Origin: Antennarius striatus
Taxonomy: Eukaryota > Chordata > Actinopteri > Lophiiformes > Antennariidae
DNA length: 64,000 nucleotides
Assembly: GCF_040054535.1 (NCBI RefSeq)
Contig: NC_090783.1
Span: 2,371,001-2,435,000 of the forward strand
Direction: 5' to 3'
Every line of letters begins with the position of its first letter. Position 1 is the stretch's first letter. The notes beneath the pieces are model-generated. The model searched no databases and was not told the origin of the DNA. It was given only the letters and a program-made list of their open reading frames with translations. Position numbers and translations under genes: made by a program. This document shows, one piece after another, positions 14,540-26,855 of this stretch.

Positions 14540-14586
14540 GAGGTTTGACCATTTTTCCTCCCACGCAGGAAAAATGGTCAAACCTC
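14540..14586. repeat. Perfect 20-bp inverted repeat (hairpin)
   Basis: The left arm gaggtttgaccatttttcct (14,540-14,559) and the right arm at 14,567-14,586 are exact reverse complements, separated by 7 bases. It is noncoding and lies about 250 bp left of the LINE insertion. It could be a small hairpin RNA, a replication-slippage product or a remnant of a mobile element. Nothing decides between these. Confidence 0.9.
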
Positions 14587-14831
14587 AGGATCTGATTGAG
14601 TTTGACACCTGTTGAATTGCGACGGAGGACCCGATCAAATGCAGGTCTGATCTGCTTTTTGTTGTCCATCACCTGCCAACAAGCAGAGGAAGAGACAGAT
14701 GACAAGAAAGGCGCCAACAAACCGGATGCCAATGACAATCGTTTGACTGAGAGTGTTTCCAATAATCTGAGGACCGGCAACCAGTGGACCAGCCAAAGGG
14801 TAAAGGAATGAGGGTAGGTGGGCCAATGTCA

Positions 14832-15530
14832 TCCAATCCCACAAAACTTCTTCTTTTCCTTTCCGGCTTTTCCCTTCAGGGGTCGCCACAGCAAATCAGG
14901 CTAACCCTGTCTTCTGCATCCTCTTCTCTCACACCAACTACCTTCATGTCCTCTTTCACTACATCCATAAACCTCCTCTCTGGTCTTCCTCTAGGCCTCC
15001 TGCCTGGCAGTTCAAAACTCAGCATCCTTCTACCAATATATTCACTATCTCTCCTCTGGACATGTCCAAACCATCTCAGTCTGGCCTCTCTGACTTTATC
15101 TCCAGAACCTCTAACATGTGCTGTCCCTCTGATGTACTCATTCCTGATCCTATCCTTCCTGGTCACTCCCAGAGAGAATCTCAGCATCTTCATCTCTGCT
15201 ACCTCCAGCTCTGTCTCCTGTCTTTTCTTCAGGGACACTGTCTCTAGACCAAACAACATCGCTGGTCTCACCATAGTTTTGTACACCTTTCCTTTCATTT
15301 TAGCTGAAACTCTTCTATCACACATCACACCTGACACTTTCCTCCACCCGTTCCATCCTGCCTGGACACGCTTCTTCACCTCTTTTCCACACTCTCCATT
15401 GCTCTGGACTGTTGACCCTAAGTACTTAAAATCCTCCACCTTCTTGATCTCTTCTCCCTGTAACCTCACTCTTCCACTTGGGTCCCTCTCATTCACACAC
15501 ATGTAGTCTGTCTGTCCAATCCCACAAAAC
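14832..15530 (-). mobile_element. 5'-truncated RTE-clade LINE with target duplication
   Basis: The minus strand encodes the C-terminal part of a non-LTR retrotransposon reverse-transcriptase polyprotein. Diagnostic stretches are VEDFKYLGSTVQ, RRVQAGWNGWR-type text, LEVAEMKMLRFSLGVTR, RNEYIRGTA, LRWFGHVQRRDSEYIGRRML, ELPGRRPRGRP and a terminal CCGDP. The 3' end shows the short GAAGAA-rich tail typical of RTE elements. The same 16 bases, tccaatcccacaaaac, flank the element exactly at 14,832-14,847 and 15,515-15,530, so the inserted DNA is 14,848-15,514 (667 bp). The open frame continues past the 5' end into host DNA, so its first 24 or so residues are not LINE sequence. A short in-frame deletion removes residues before CCGDP. 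There is no endonuclease or RT catalytic core, so the copy is dead. The perfect duplication suggests a fairly recent insertion. Confidence 0.88.
14876..15514 (-). pseudogene. LINE reverse-transcriptase C-terminal fragment
   Basis: This is the coding part of the truncated LINE. It is one uninterrupted frame of about 210 residues ending in a stop just after CGDP. It corresponds only to the region downstream of the RT palm: a conserved basic segment with WFGHV and the R-rich GRRPRGRP motif. The complete family protein also has an APE-type endonuclease and the YADD-type RT core, both missing here because of 5' truncation at insertion. No promoter is expected and no function is inferred. Confidence 0.85.
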
Positions 15531-18480
15531 AACTTCTGGATTTCCTGGAAATGGTTCAGACCTTCAGGCTTACGTGAAGACATGGAATGCTCGATAGCGA
15601 ATCGACTCGTGGTGAGACAAGAGCAGCGAAGAACAGATCGACCAGAGGGGGGAAACAGAGAGAAGGGGTCGTTCGTTTAATGTTCACATCTCTTACTCGT
15701 GTTCAACAACATGACAAACCAAACGTAAATGAGAATTGAGGCTGGAAAAGTTGCGACTCATCACATTTTCAAGCAGAATTGGGATGATTTTACTCAGCGA
15801 AGCAAAGGAAACGCTGTCAGCCCTGTCAGGTGTTCAGACGGGTCAATGAGTCTCATCGATTAACAGGATGTGTTAATGGATTCGTAAAGGTTATCTTCGC
15901 TCTAGTGTTCCTTAACACAAGCATGGTGTGATTACTTCCTGTCTTATTTTGTCCGATTGGTTTGGCTTGTTAGTTTTTGGTCACTAAATCACTGAGCGGC
16001 TCCTCTCTGTCCTCATCTTGTCTTCTCGTTTGCTTTCGAGGTCTCGTCTCTTGAATTAATCGTGACACCCAGAGGATGGATCCTGATGTCCTTTGCTCTC
16101 ACATCACCGTGGGATGAATTGTGGCGTCTCCTCATCGGATTTACTCAAACGCTACAATGAAATACCTGCTCTCAACTCCCACCGACCTTGAAGCGCCGGC
16201 TTCTGATTCATTACAGCTCAAGACGAATCCCTGTTTTCACTTCAAATCCACTGCAGCTTTTCCAATATTCAGTTTGTCAGTCGGGGGAAAAAGAAGCGAC
16301 ATTAGCTTGATGAAACATATTGTGCATCTTCTTTTTTTTTTTTTTAAATAAAAGGAAGTGAGTTCATCTGTGACGGAGCGGCACTCTGTTTGTGTGCTAA
16401 ATTTAGCAGGATGCTGTTTGTTCGACCAAATTCCATTTGATGGAACAGCAACCTCCTGCCCCCCTCCTCGGATCTCCAGCGTCTGATCGAATTAGGCAGA
16501 GATGCTGTAATTCAATAAAGATAGATCCCGGATCCTTTGTTTTTCTTTTGCTTTTGAGAAAGTATTAAAATGACCTCTTTAGAGTTTTCAGCCCCTCTGG
16601 CCTTGAAGCATTTTTTTTAAATGTGGTGCTTCAGTCGTATCCGTCCAGCCGGCTTCCATTTTGCTTGATTTACTGAAATACATCAACATCACGTCAACGC
16701 TTGTGTCAGACTGATGAGGAAATAACCTGAAAGTAACAGAACCAAACAGAATTCTGCACCCTGAGTAAGAAAGATTTGTTTTAAACAGTTGGATTCTAGA
16801 AAGCAAATCCATCTGCTTTAGTTCAAAACTTAAATATATGAATATTTGATGCTTTATTATCCGTGAATTCTCTCATTTCCTAATACAATGATGAAGTACA
16901 GAGAGGAAACAATCACATAAGTGATCAATTGGAACCTGGAATCATCGACAACCCTTTAATTTAGGATTTTTGCTAGACTAAAAGATTTATGAAGATGTCA
17001 GCAGCGTAATTTGAGAGAAGAATTACAAATCAAATCAAATTCCAGCGTCATCCTTACCTTTTTTTTCCCCCCATAATTGTTGAAAGTGTTCAATCCCCAA
17101 CTCAAAATAACTGTAATTTGAAAGAAAATTTGGGGATCGTGGTGCAGATTCTGGATCATCTGGGTCAAAATCATCCTCAGGTTTCCTTACCTCTGAGAGG
17201 CATCAGGTATTCAACCTCCTCAACGACCATCAGCGCCGTTACCGTCACGTGGATCAGCTGTTGACATGTGGGAACAAATCAACCTCATGAAACCAGCCAA
17301 TTAGAAGAGAAGAAGCACCTCGGATGAGGAAGGAGAGACACCTTTAGACGTCACGCTCTTGTTTCCTTTCCAAAAACGCTCTGAGCGACAAATAACAAGT
17401 CACACCTTCATGACAGCGGTGATGATGAACATCTGCAGCTGGCTGGAACATTTTGACACCTCACGCTGTAGGAGATTCTAAAATGAACGGCGACGTGACG
17501 TTTAGTCGTTCCTAACGAAGCAATTTAAAAGAGGTGGTTAGTCTGGATTTTTGAAGTCAGCGTTTAAAAAAACTCAAATCTGCTGTTTTGTGTTGTTTCT
17601 ATGCAAAAAATGTTCCTTCTTGTAATCAAACCTCGTCTATAAAAGGCTGTGGCGTCTTTCAGTCGTCACCATCGTGGATAGTAATTCACAGTATTTGCAG
17701 CCCCCTCTTTCCGTGCCTCGATCGACCCCCCTCCAGTCAAGCTCTTCGCCGTTAAATGACCCTTGTCTTGTTGCCATAGAAGGAAATGAGAAGATGCTAC
17801 TGGAGGAGGAGGAAAGAGAGACGCAGGTAAACGCCGGCACAAGTTTCTGAATCCGGCGCAGCGGCGGTGAAGACGCGAGGAGAAAGCAGATGAAAGTTGG
17901 GGGGGGGGGGCGGGTGGAGATGAGAAGGGATGGAAGGTGTAATGAAAAAACAGAGTGATGAGAAGATGTGGGAGGAAAGAGCTCAGAAAACCCAAACGGC
18001 TGGAGGAATGAATGCAATCAGGGGCTGAAGTGCCTCATCGGGAAACCTGCGGACATCTGAAATGGTGAAATGAAATTGTGTGTATCGTATATTGCGCGCT
18101 CATCGCAGCCCGAATGCTTGGAGAAACCAGACAACAATTCAGAAATAGGGTCGTCTGCGGCGCCGCCGTCGATAAGGCCCCAAAGCTAAAGAACGCCACA
18201 GTCCATGTGATGGTTTTCTTCATAGATTAGTATTATTTTTCCATTATTATTGTTATTAACTATTAGATTTCATTGAATTTGTCATTTTAATTATTCAATT
18301 CTATCATTTTTTAAAGTAAAATACTTCATTATATGTGTATAAAACACACCGTTTGGACGCCACAAGGGACAGTGGGAGACAACGGGAAGACAAAGCCCTT
18401 GAAGGATGCCGTGGTAGACCCCGTTCATGAAATACATGAATAGATTTGACCTGAAACGGAAGTTCCACTCAGGTACAAAG

Positions 18481-18520
18481 TATATTGGTGAAGCTGTCAA
18501 AATGCAGCTTCACCAATATA
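18481..18520. repeat. Perfect 16-bp inverted repeat (hairpin)
   Basis: tatattggtgaagctg at 18,481-18,496 is the exact reverse complement of 18,505-18,520, with an 8-base loop. It is noncoding. A partial echo of the same sequence (ccaatatatta) follows at about 18,529. Confidence 0.9.
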
Positions 18521-19003
18521 TTAAAGCTCCAATATATTACACAAGGGCTTCAATAAAGATCATTAGAGCAAATATTGTGATGTAATTTATGAGTCCATTC
18601 AACGTTTTTGTCGAGTTTCATTAAAAATCAAATTAAGGCCAGCACTTTCAGATTCAAGGGTGGAGGTTGAAGCGAACAAAATATTCTCATTCATTGTTGA
18701 CTCCTTTTTTTTTTTTCTCCGTGACCTCAGAAAGTTTTATAGCTTTTAATTCAATCTTCATAACGAGGCTTTTTTTTTTTAACGACGCTTTACTTTTAAC
18801 CACCGTCCAGGCTTATTTGTATTCTCTTCCCCAGACGGTGTCAAGGTTGTGTAATACATTTTGAACCAACAAGCATGACATGATCCCACCTCACTCTAAT
18901 ATCAGTTAATGATTGTAAGAGCGGCGCAGAGGGCGACACACACACCATAAAAATGATTGGAATTATGGGGGTTTTTTGGGGTCGAATGCCCTTATCCTCA
19001 CCG

Positions 19004-19028
19004 CTTTCACGACTCACAGTCGTGAAAG
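19004..19028. repeat. Perfect 11-bp inverted repeat
   Basis: ctttcacgact (19,004-19,014) and agtcgtgaaag (19,018-19,028) are exact reverse complements around a 3-base loop. No U-run follows and no gene is near, so it is not a recognisable terminator. Confidence 0.85.
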
Positions 19029-21698
19029 TCGCAGACGCGTGACATCACCCTCTGAAGAGCGGGGACGTCCAATCACAAAACCCCGTTCAGCTTCTGGTCT
19101 TTCATTTGGAGGACAACTCAGCCGCTCTTGTAAAATCAATATCTATCTTCAACCTGATGCAAAATCAAATTTACCCCTAATCGCTTAGCATTTACAGACT
19201 TTCCCCGTGTGTGATAATGGAACGGGAGCAGCAACACAAAATGTCTTGTCCACCTTGTTCGGTTTGTAATTTGTACCTCGTAAATCTTCTGCTTACACGA
19301 CGGATTAGATGCTCTGGTTCCTGTTTGGCTTTAAGAACACAGGTAATCTGACGCAAAACCCTCCTGGACTGTCGACCGCGGATCGAAAAGGTCGAAGTAA
19401 AGAGCGAAGAAAAGCAGCGACGCACAACTGACGTGAAGACGGACTGTCGTTCCCGACTTGTTCTACAGTCACTAATCAGACTCGTGGCGCTGGGATGTCC
19501 GACTCAGAAGTTTGATGAGATTGTCTTCCATCACTTGTGACGCACTTAAAAAAAGGAACAAGAGCCACTCATAACTAAATTTAGATCTCATTAACATTTA
19601 ATCACGCCTGAGGGGAGGAAAGGAGTTTGAAACAAAGGATCCCAGAACTGTGCAGACATTTTATCTTTGTGCTCCAGACCTCCCAACGCCCATTCCATCC
19701 CAAACTTTAAAAATACTCGATCTGGAGTTCCTTAAAAGAGCAACTGTGGAGGTTCTGAGACACGGCAACACAATCAGAGTCTTTGCTTTCTTTATTGAAA
19801 CACCAAATGCACATTATTTAGCAGCACAATGCAAAAACCGAGGAGGAGGAAGTGGATGAAATAAAAAGGGGAAAACAAAATCGAGACATAACGGCGGTGA
19901 GATCTTTTGTAAAGCAACTCTATCCGTGACATAAATAGGACTGTCTTGACGCAGTTTGATTCCTTGCACGCTGCACCGCTTCATTTTTGCAAGAGCGAGT
20001 GTGTGATTAGCGGCTCGATGTCACAGCAGTTCCTGCTCTCCATCACCTCTGCTTTGGCAAACAGCTGGAAGCGGCCCGGGGCCGTTTCAGGGTTTGTTCT
20101 CAGCATCTGTGCACGAGTGAGAGTGTTTTGACTTCATTCTTTATTCACCTTTATTCATCTTAGCGCCATCGAGGATGCACCGCTTTACCTAGAGCCCAAA
20201 AACTCCCACAGATATCCGATCATTTTGAGATTCGGCCGTGAGATCAGCTCACCGGAGATCACCGGTATTTCCCCCTGACCTTTAGAGGCTTCATTTGTCT
20301 CACTTGGTATCAATCTAATTTCATTTTCACTTGACAAGTTAAGATAAATTTGAGACAACTTTTAGACACAAACAGCTCTTTTACGCTACCAAGTGGAGCG
20401 TGAGGAATTGGAATGTCTTCCTCCGTGAGACGTTAGGGTGGAATCGGTGCTCTTAAAGGCTCTTTAGGTATGATTGACTTGCTGCTCGGGCGGTAGCGGT
20501 GCGCACACACACACACACACACACACACATGTGACACACGCCATCGATTCCCCTGATACTGACAGAAATGCTCAAGGCTGATATCAAGTAACAGAAAAAG
20601 TTCAAAACTATTGGCTCGCTAGATGTTTCCTGTGGAGAGGAATGCACATTTGTTAGGCTTCAAGGACGCTCTTTAGGTTAGTAACACTATCAACACGGCG
20701 CTGCAACACAAGAGCGACGTCGAAGGAAGATAATCCAAAAGTTATTTGGCTTCTTTTTTCTTTTTTCCATCAGCGTTATAAACATGAGGTACTCCTCTAC
20801 AAACAGAAGAGCAATAGCAGGATGGATAGCTGCTGTCACTCCTAAAGAATAGCTGTTGCAAAAAACATTGGCAGTAGAATTTATTATTATTATTATGATT
20901 ACATTCTTTCCAGCGCGCTAAACGAAATTATATTCTCCGAGCATACGTGTTGGTGGCGTCATAGATCCCATGATTCATCTGGCGCTTTGATCCAGGTGCC
21001 CCCTGCTCCTTTAGGGTCGGGTGACCTGGTTTTCTAGCTTTCAGACCTGACAAAGTAATTTTCCCCCTAATGGAAACATCACAGAGCGATTCTGTACACT
21101 ATTCATTTTCTGCTTCATACACAGTTTACCTTCCATTCCCCGGCGAATCACTCACGTGACCGCGCACATGCACGACTGCTGCGTCGGTGCGAGTCGATTC
21201 ACCAACCCTGTAATGTCACCAGTGTTCAAAACACACTTGCAAAACGCTGCACCCCTGTTTCAGCATTAGGGAATCTTCATTACGTGGTTTTCATGCACTC
21301 GCAAACGAATTATTTCTATTATGAATTGCAGGTGAAGGCTCTTTGCTGCAATCCGCACCTCTTCCTGATAACTGGCTTTCTAGCCCGCGGCTAAATAGCA
21401 CTTTCCCCCACCACCACCAACACCACCACCACCCTGAGGGACTCGCTCCATCTCTGCTCCCTCCTTTCTGCCTCGGAAAGCCTGATTTTCTTTTTCACCC
21501 TTTCACCCGTTGGTCCTGGATCGCACGCTTTCAATCACAACAGAGAATAATTACAGAGAAAAGCAGATAGCGAAGACCAGGTCAAGACAAACAAAGGCTT
21601 TTCCGAGAGATTAACTCGCAAACGCCCGTCCTTAAATTGTGAATTGAGAGGTTTTTTATGTCAAATTTCTACCCAGTAATTCGGGTTATCTGCAGGTT

Positions 21699-24600
21699 TT
21701 ACAGACTGGTCATATCCATTCTCTCGCCCTCTGTATCTCCCACCAGGGAGGCTTGTGATGGGTTTTGTCTGTGCTGCCCGGCGTAGCACAGACTGTCTCT
21801 GCCGATGGTAATAATGGCTCTCTTATCAGCTGACAGACCATACATTCTGTCCCCTGAATGCCTCCTCGAAGGCAGCGTGTCAATTTCCACGGACATGATT
21901 CGTAAAGGGAACGGTTCGGTGTTCTCGTCGACAGAGTGTCTTCTCGTGGGGAGTAGTTCCGCCCTATGTGGGGGGCGCTGGAGTGGGTGGACTTGGCAAG
22001 GGAACACCGAGTTGTCGCACACACTTGGACTGGAGCGACACCAGTCTGAGATGCTGTGGTCGGATCCCGCCCGGCTGTCCGAACTGTCCCCGACCTTCTG
22101 CCCTATTCCTGGTCCTCGGGTCAACTTTAAGAACCTGGGGATCGTCACGATGGAGGCCGACGCAGCCACGGCGGCTGCTGCGGCGAGGTGGTGATGCTCA
22201 GCCGCCGACGCCGTAGCGTCCGTAATCATCGCCACGGGAGTTGTCACTGCCGTGGAGCTGGTAAAAGAGGAGGTACCAAACAGCGCGGCGACTTTCTGGT
22301 AGTATCGCGTCCGTATTACCTTCGCCGAGCGGTACAGATCCCCTATGAAGCAGTAGCAGATGGGGTTGAGGCTGGAGTTGGTCAAGCCCAACCATTGGGC
22401 GAACGGTCGCGTCTGCAGGAGCCAAGACGGCGGCCGTTCCTCGCAATCGATCCAAAGGTCGGCCAAGTAGAACGGCAGCCACGAGACTGCGAACAGCAGC
22501 ACCAGGCACACCACCATCTTGGCGATCTTCTGCCGCATTTTCAGGCGCGAGATATGAAGAGCATGGCTGCGAGGATCCAGATCGGTGAAAGTCGATTTCT
22601 TCCCTCCCCAAAGTCGTCTGCCGGTTAGGAAGCCTATGGTGAGGTTAAAGGTCACTGGCAGGCAGTAGAGCATCACAAACAGCAGCACATTGTATCTGAG
22701 GAGGAATTAAACATAAAATGCATATTTAATGACCTTGGAAATGTATTTTTAACTGAAGTGAATTTCATTTATACATGTGGAAAGGTGTTAAATTCTGCAT
22801 GAGTGGTGAGGCTCTCTGATGGATTCACAACAACAACATCAACCTTGAAAATGATCATCCTGAACGTGTTGGACTACTTTCTGATGCCTTCAACATACAA
22901 TCATATTTCAAACTATACCTGCTACATTCAAAAAAGACTTGAAAAATATATTACCCTCCATGTTTAGTTGCATCTTTTGACATTTACTGTCTTTCCTTTC
23001 AAGGTTTCTATGGAAACCTGACTTGAGGAGTCATCTCATATACATCAAAACCAGACGTTCTATCTCACATGGCCCATATTAAGCAAGTTGAGTCAAGATA
23101 ATATCAACCTGTGTTTCAAACATCCCTTCAGACGCGATTTCACATGTCAATATGTCATGTTTCTTCTACTGGTATGTCACCCTCTGGGCGGTATGTCACA
23201 AAGTGATTAATTCATTGCATGATGTCACAAAGAGGTAAGAGGGACGTGTCATTTTCAGATGACTCATGCTTTATTTGCTGCCTTTTTTTTTTTTTCTCAC
23301 CAAGACGCAGACGTCAGGATATAACCAGATGTGAGTGGATGATAAAAGTGAATAGAAATCATTTTAAATGATTATGCAGCTCGTGATTAAGACAAAGGAG
23401 GGGATTCTAAAAGGAGATGAGATGAAGGATGAAATAAAAACCCAAAAGACAGCTTCTTTATTTCACAGTATGTACAAAATAAAGCTGGATTTGAAAGTCT
23501 GCGCACCTCGAGCGCTGCATTTAAGAACCCCAGGGCTGATGGATCAGCAGCAAGGACAGGAAAACATCTTTAACCGGCACAACACGTTTGAATTTTACTA
23601 CCCTCCTGCTTTCAGTCCGTGATCATTTTTTTTTCTCATGGGGAGAATCGCATAACGAGAAGACATTTTAAAAGAGTGAATTCACAGAATGGGCTCGGCC
23701 AAACAGCAAATTAAAGGGCTCGGTGAGGAAGACATCGACAGCCTCCTCCGATTCCACATGCTTCAATTGACCATTAAAAGCCAATTGCTGCCAACAGGGC
23801 TGGACACCACAAAAATGATGGCCAACGGTAACCGTGAGCCAGGCAGGACCTTGGCCCGACCAATGGCTAACATGCGGGGAAGCCTGGGGCGGTGTAAAGC
23901 TTGGAAGTGGATTAAAAGATCAGGAAATGAATTGCATAGCAGGAAGGAAGCGACTTCAAACTGTTTCATGGAGCCAAGGTGATTGAGGGTGGAAAAATAC
24001 TGCATTGCTTCTCATGGATGTTGTCAGTAGGAAGCCTTCCAAGTGAATCTCGGTTAAATACATCCGGAAGTGCAAATTAAAAAACTGCAATACCCAGAAT
24101 TCTCTGACTGGTGTGTGATGTGGGATGAGCTGGGCGCTACTCGGTTTTGGTTTGTCCGTTTTGAAAGAAACTGCAGAAACAGTTACACAACTTCCTGTAG
24201 ACTGTTTTTTCTGTCTTTGTTTTGATAAAGGAAGTAATTTGGCGGCACTTCCTGTTCAGCAAAACTTGTGGGTACAGGTTACACCGCCAACCACTGGACA
24301 GGCACGCATACTGCAGCATTTTCAACTATTTTCACAGATTTGTGTGGACAAGGATCATTTCCAAAATGTGATGTGAACCGTGGACATTTTTAAACAAGTC
24401 AGGTTTAAACAAGTCAGGTTTAAACATTTTAAACCCCAAAAGTAAACTCTTATGTTTTCATATTAACAGTTGTCATGGAAACAAGGATTGTGGTCACATT
24501 TGATCGGCGCTGCCTCCTTCCAGTTTGATTTTCACATCAATAGTGTTTGTGTCCACGGGGACAAGGACACTAAAAAGTAGGGATGCAATCTGTGGCTGTA

Positions 24601-25771
24601 AATTTGGCAACTTGACTTTGTGACTATATACGTATATATATACAAAAAAAAAACGAGACAGAACTGGTTTAAAATCAGATTCATTTCCCTCTAAACGATA
24701 GTTTAAAAGGAATTTTAGTGTTTCTTTAACACTTTCCTTGAGTTACAACTTGATGAATTCCCACTGTCAGAGCTTTATTTGTCTGTCGATATTGTCTGAA
24801 GTTGTATCAAATGGCATTTTGTAACACCTTTGTCACTTTAATGGCTTTGTCTCAGACTCTGAAACCCTCGATCACAGATCGGATCTCGGACCCCTGGTAG
24901 TCCGTTGGAGTACTTACCCCTGTTTAAGGCGATGCTGAGGCCACTTCTCCTGGCACACCAAGATCGCAAATGTCCCAAAGCTGATCTCCCATCGCTGGTT
25001 CATCACCGCAATTGGTGCACACATGATCGAAGACACTATCCATACCACGGCAACGGTGGCCAAGATTCTCCGGCGTGTGAACATAGACCGAGCTCTCAGG
25101 GGCGATCGAACGCTGTAGTATCGATTGACGCTGATCACCGTCAGAGTCAACACGCTGGCTGAGACAGAAACAGCCTGCGTGAAGGGAACCGCCCGACACA
25201 GGAGGTCGCCGTACACCCAGGCGGTGTAGATCTTGCTTCCCAGAGTGATGGGCATGCACACACACACCACCGCCAGGTCGCACACCGCCAAGTTCACCAA
25301 GAGGCTTCTGGTGGCGCTGGCGCCGGCTAGCCGCCGGCTCTGCCTGTTGGTGAGGACGCGAAGGGACATTAGATTCCCAACAAATCCCAGGATGAAGGAG
25401 AGACAGTACATGATGGTCAGAGCGATGGTGGTGGGCTCGTGGAGAGTCCAGAGCAGCATGCTCTCCAGGTCCGCCAAGTCATTGGAAGGGAAGGTGGACA
25501 GGGACACAGGAAAGGAAGACGAGGAGGGCCGGGAGATGGAGGTGGGTCTTTGTGGAAGGGGGGATGTTGGCGTGGTGAAGAATAAAGGAGACGACATGAG
25601 GGAAGAGGGCAGCAGGGAGGGCAGAGGCTGGTGGAGGGAGGTAGTGGGAGTGCTGGAGGTGGAAGGCAGCATGATGGAGCTCTGGAAGCCGAAGGTCTGG
25701 TTGAATCTTTCCTGAGAGACGAACAGCGGCGACGGGGCGAAGCTGGCCGGTTGATCCGGAGCCAGGTCCAT
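21699..25771 (-). CDS. Class A (rhodopsin-like) peptide-type GPCR, two exons
   Basis: Predicted plasma-membrane receptor of about 616 aa that would couple to heterotrimeric G proteins. Exon 1 is 25,771-24,918 (donor GG|GTAAGT) and exon 2 is 22,695-21,699 (acceptor CTCAG|A), joined in phase 2 as a Gly codon, with TAA at 21,701-21,699. An in-frame TAA lies 9 nt before the ATG, fixing the start. The N-terminus is about 105 aa, rich in Ser/Thr/Pro, with a glycosylation site NQT at 24. TM1 has GN at 132-133, TM2 has LAVCD at 161-165, TM3 begins at Cys192 (pairing with Cys273 in ECL2), TM4 has Trp244, TM5 has Pro298, TM6 has SWLPF at 356-360 and TM7 has NPICY at 395-399. A C-tail of about 200 aa has an Ala-rich stretch. 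Oddities are NRY (216-218) in place of DRY and Ser in place of Cys in CWxP. The helices look closest to neuropeptide receptors, but I cannot name the ortholog. Confidence 0.88.
22696..24917 (-). other. Intron of the GPCR gene
   Basis: GT-AG intron of about 2.2 kb splitting the receptor in ECL2, a few codons after the CQEKWP segment and before TM5. It carries a 15-bp direct repeat (2.4 copies of taaacaagtcaggtt, 24,391-24,426). I see no further exon in it. Confidence 0.8.
24391..24426 (+). repeat. 15-bp tandem direct repeat
   Basis: taaacaagtcaggtt occurs twice in exact tandem (24,391-24,405 and 24,406-24,420), followed by a partial third copy. It is inside the GPCR intron. Confidence 0.9.
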
Positions 25772-26576
25772 GCTGCTTTACCGGCAGGAGGAAACCCACA
25801 GCAGGAGGAGCAGCAGGGAGGCAAGAGTCTCACTTGGCTGGTTTCCTCTCTTCCTCATTAAAATCCACTCCTGGACACGACTGAGAAGAGCTCTGGGAAC
25901 AAAGGCAGGAGATCCCAACCCCGTCAGGTCCCGTGTTCCGGTCCCGTCGACTGCAGCTCCTTCCGCTCCTCGTGGAAAAAAACCTTGGCAGACAAACGCC
26001 AATCATGGTCGCCCATCTCACGCCACATGTTGTGAGTCACCTGAAGCCATGATGTCAACGGATCCTAACGAAGTCCTTACGTAACGTACGTGCGTTCATT
26101 CCTTCAGGGAGGGGCCGCAAGCTGTTATCAGACCTTCTCACCTTCAAGGAAAGCAGATCTCAAGCAGAGTGCACCCCCCTCCCCCCTTTTTTTTTTCTCC
26201 TCACACCTTCAGTTCCTCACAGGGATGGAATCAGATCTGTTTAGAGAAACATCAGGCATGTCAGAGGACGACCACAGAAAACAGAGGAAAGCTCTCAGCC
26301 TCGTCTCATCCGGTTAGCTTCACAGCCAGAAACATTTAGTTAACAACAAAGTGAAGACAATATAGGACATTTACAGTGACAGCGGCTAGTTTGTTAGCTT
26401 TACTATCAATTATTCATTCAAGTGCAGAGAGCAGAGAGTATGGATTTACAATTTGAGTATATACATTATTATATTTATATATATAATTATCTTTTTCAAA
26501 TATTTTTCATTTCAAAGAGTCTGTTGAATAATTTCACTATAAAATTGGTGCTACTGAATAAAAAAATAAATAAGAT

Positions 26577-26855
<279 letters not shown>

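Larger units (their letters stand above)
1..14831. other. Gene-free left region
   Basis: I see no supportable exon on either strand. The open frames here are short, lack domain features and are mostly microsatellite translations or chance frames. The stretch holds (CA/TG)n tracts, an (AAAAAT)n array, homopolymers, two hAT-like short elements (318-520 and about 5,138-5,491), a possible RTE-type repeat fragment near 1,745-1,830, a tRNA-like-headed repeat fragment at 13,715-13,806 and one perfect hairpin at 14,540-14,586. Distant regulatory elements or noncoding RNAs cannot be excluded by eye. Confidence 0.6.
15531..21698. other. Gene-free region 3' of the GPCR gene
   Basis: I found no exon here. 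The stretch contains two perfect hairpins (18,481-18,520 and 19,004-19,028), short homopolymers and a (CA)n tract at 20,505-20,529. The part next to 21,698 may be 3' untranslated sequence of the minus-strand GPCR gene, but I could not fix a poly(A) site. Confidence 0.5.

Noticed and set aside
14784-15506. 240-codon plus-strand frame over the LINE
   Set aside because: It is the antisense shadow of the LINE reverse-transcriptase frame, whose minus-strand translation matches RTE motifs.
25233-25715. 160-codon plus-strand frame opposite GPCR exon 1
   Set aside because: Antisense shadow of the Ser/Pro-rich receptor N-terminus, without its own features.
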